Source: Burkholderiales bacterium | GTDB taxonomy: Bacteria > Pseudomonadota > Gammaproteobacteria > Burkholderiales > SG8-39 | Reading direction: 5' to 3' | NCBI GenBank assembly: GCA_016649475.1 | Contig: JAENXP010000123.1 | Span: forward strand, 1 to 6,842 | DNA length: 6,842 nucleotides | Part shown: in pieces, positions 5,404 through 6,842 of the stretch | Layout: the number at the start of each line of letters is the position of its first letter | Position numbering within the stretch: position 1 is the stretch's first letter | Program-made: the position numbers and the translations under genes | Notes under the pieces: model-generated | Told to the model about the DNA's origin: nothing | Seen by the model: the letters and a program-made list of their open reading frames with translations, nothing else | Database searches by the model: none

Positions 5404-5943
5404 CTACTGACCGATCGAACTGCGCAATCGAGCCCAGTCGAAGCTAGGACCGGGATCGGTCTTGCGCCCGGGCGCAATGTCGCAGTGGCCGACGATGTCG
5501 GCTATCGGATATGAGGCGCGCAGCGCACGCGCCAGTTCTGCCAGCACGAGGTACTGCGGTTCGGCATACGGCACATCGTCCGTTCCTTCCAGTTCGATGC
5601 CGATCGAGTAATCGTTGCAGGCGCTGCGCCCGCGCCAGGCGGAATCTCCGGCGTGCCAGGCGCGCTTCGCACAGGGCACGAACTGCAGCAGTTCGCCCGT
5701 ACGGCGGATGAGGAAGTGCGTCGATACCCGCACCCCGACAAGCGTCGAATAGTAAGGATGAACTGCGCAGTCGAGATCGTTGGTGAACAGGCGCTCGATA
5801 CCGTCCCCGCCAAATTCGCCCGGCGGCAAGCTGATGTTGTGGATCACCAGCAAAGTGATCGCTTCGCCCGTTGGCCGCTCGTCGCAGTTGCCCGAGGCTA
5901 CGTAACGCGCTGCGTCAACGCACCCATTGGCGTCGGCAATCAT
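5404..5943 (-). CDS. ampD: 1,6-anhydro-N-acetylmuramyl-L-alanine amidase AmpD
   Basis: Cytoplasmic zinc amidase that cuts the lactyl-amide bond between anhydro-MurNAc and the stem peptide during peptidoglycan recycling. In bacteria with AmpR/AmpC it thereby keeps beta-lactamase induction low. The 179-residue length is normal for AmpD. The N-terminal block VIHNISLPPGEFGG carries the first zinc histidine (H35). SIGIELEGTD carries the catalytic-region glutamate (E117). GHCDIAPGRKTDPGPSFDW carries H153, K161 and D163. Together these match the H34, E116, H154, K162 and D164 set known for the family. There is no signal peptide, as expected for the cytosolic enzyme rather than an AmpDh periplasmic paralogue. 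The start ATG overlaps the pilR stop (ATGA) and has only a weak Shine-Dalgarno, which suggests translational coupling to pilR. Confidence 0.96.
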   Translation of the reverse strand: MIADANGCVDAARYVASGNCDERPTGEAITLLVIHNISLPPGEFGGDGIERLFTNDLDCAVHPYYSTLVGVRVSTHFLIRRTGELLQFVPCAKRAWHAGDSAWRGRSACNDYSIGIELEGTDDVPYAEPQYLVLAELARALRASYPIADIVGHCDIAPGRKTDPGPSFDWARLRSSIGQ

Positions 5944-6842
5944 GCTCGCGGTTCGTTGATTCCCAGCCGCTCCATGCGGTAGCGCAAGGCGCGAAAGGTG
6001 ATACCGAGGAGCCTGGCCGCCGCTGTGCGATTGAACCGCGTCATGCCCAGTGCTTCGAGTATCGCCTCACGCTCGACCCGGTCGAGATAGTCCTGCAACG
6101 GCCATTTCCCGCCGGTCGGCTCATCGCCCGACTGGCGCGCCGGCGTGAGACGCAGATCGCCCGGCTGGATTTCCTCGCCGCCGCACAGTGCAACGGCGCG
6201 TTCCAGAATATTCTCCAGCTCGCGCACATTGCCGGGAAAATCGTAGCCCGCGAGAGCCTCCTGCGCCTCCGTGGACAGTCGCAGTGCCTGGCGATCGGCG
6301 CCGGCCATGCGCACGAGCATGGACTGCGCCAGCGCGGGGATGTCTTCGCGGCACTCCTTCAGTGACGGCATTTTCAGCTCGATCACATTAAGGCGGAAAT
6401 ACAGGTCTTGGCGGAACCGTCCCGACTCGACCAGAGCGGTGAGATTCTGGTGGGTAGCGCAGATCATGCGCACATCCACCGCATCTTCGTCTGTCGCCCC
6501 CACCTTGCGCACCCGCTTCTCCTGGATGGCGCGCAACAGCTTTACTTGCATCGCGAGGGGCAGGTCGGCGACCTCGTCAAGAAACAGCGTGCCGCCATGC
6601 GCTACCTGGAAGAAACCCTCGCGGTCGGCCTCCGCCCCGGTGAATGCGCCTTTCTTATAGCCGAAGAATTCGCTCTCCATCAGATTTTCCGGAATGGCGC
6701 CGCAGTTGACCGGGACAAACCGCTGGTCATGGCGCGCGCCCTGATCGTGGATCAGGCGCGCCGCCAATTCCTTGCCGCTACCGGATTCGCCGCTTACGTA
6801 TACAGGCGCCTGGCTGCGCGCAAGCTTTTGTATCATCTCCCG
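5940..6842 (-). CDS. pilR: PilR-type sigma-54-dependent response regulator, C-terminal part (5' end outside window)
   Basis: Transcription activator that uses ATP hydrolysis to open sigma-54 promoters; PilR classically switches on pilA, the type IV pilin gene, with the sensor kinase PilS. The 300 visible residues contain the AAA+ domain: Walker A GESGSGKE (about residues 18-25 of the visible part), the sigma-54 contact loop GAFTGA (65-70), Walker B GTLFLDE (84-90), the arginine-containing FRQDLYFRLN segment, and NVRELEN. A Fis-type helix-turn-helix follows at about 255-297 (TAAARLLGITFRALRYRMERLGI). The N-terminal receiver domain must lie beyond base 6842, because the frame is open to the edge. 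The call PilR rather than another NtrC-family member rests on overall resemblance (ARSQAPVYVSGESGSGKE) and is likely but not proven. The stop TGA overlaps the ampD start by ATGA, so the two are probably co-translated. Confidence 0.85.
   Translation of the reverse strand, partial: REMIQKLARSQAPVYVSGESGSGKELAARLIHDQGARHDQRFVPVNCGAIPENLMESEFFGYKKGAFTGAEADREGFFQVAHGGTLFLDEVADLPLAMQVKLLRAIQEKRVRKVGATDEDAVDVRMICATHQNLTALVESGRFRQDLYFRLNVIELKMPSLKECREDIPALAQSMLVRMAGADRQALRLSTEAQEALAGYDFPGNVRELENILERAVALCGGEEIQPGDLRLTPARQSGDEPTGGKWPLQDYLDRVEREAILEALGMTRFNRTAAARLLGITFRALRYRMERLGINEPRA

Overview
The window looks like a piece of a betaproteobacterial chromosome; Nitrosomonadales or a relative is my best guess. 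This rests on three things: a lysine/alanine-rich histone H1-like protein with the C-terminal signature LNPAAAWPFPTGSRP, a class Ia ribonucleotide reductase large chain of the long, two-ATP-cone kind, and a PilR-type regulator next to ampD. No sequence search was possible, so the taxonomy is inference. Every gene I can support lies on the minus strand, so the reading order runs from high to low coordinates.

Layout in transcription order. (1) 6842-5940: the C-terminal 300 residues of a sigma-54-dependent response regulator, very probably PilR of the type IV pilus system, cut by the window edge. (2) 5943-5404: AmpD, the zinc amidase of peptidoglycan recycling, overlapping pilR by ATGA. (3) 5403-5089: a 315-base control region holding two overlapping sigma-70-like promoters, a pair of NrdR boxes 31 bp apart that each cover a -10 element, and a leader that can form two competing hairpins. 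(4) 5088-2221 nrdA and 2199-1021 nrdB: both subunits of class Ia ribonucleotide reductase with all key residues in place. (5) 983-735: a DUF2442 protein, close enough to share the nrd transcript. (6) 608-239: an H1-like nucleoid protein whose reading frame is broken by one extra A in a nine-A run. Removing one A restores a full-length 122-residue protein. (7) 238-1: no established gene. It holds a strong 18-pair stem-loop (181-231) and a candidate 50-codon ORF (77-229).

How the parts relate. nrdA and nrdB form the dNTP-supply operon. It is likely repressed by NrdR when dATP is high, while the N-terminal ATP cone of NrdA senses ATP/dATP allosterically. pilR-ampD is the end of a separate upstream transcription unit. 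The H1-like gene has its own ribosome binding site and probably its own transcript.

No mobile element, CRISPR array, tRNA or rRNA was seen. The least ordinary features are the frameshifted histone-like gene, the layered control region of nrdA, and the structured stretch downstream of the histone-like gene.
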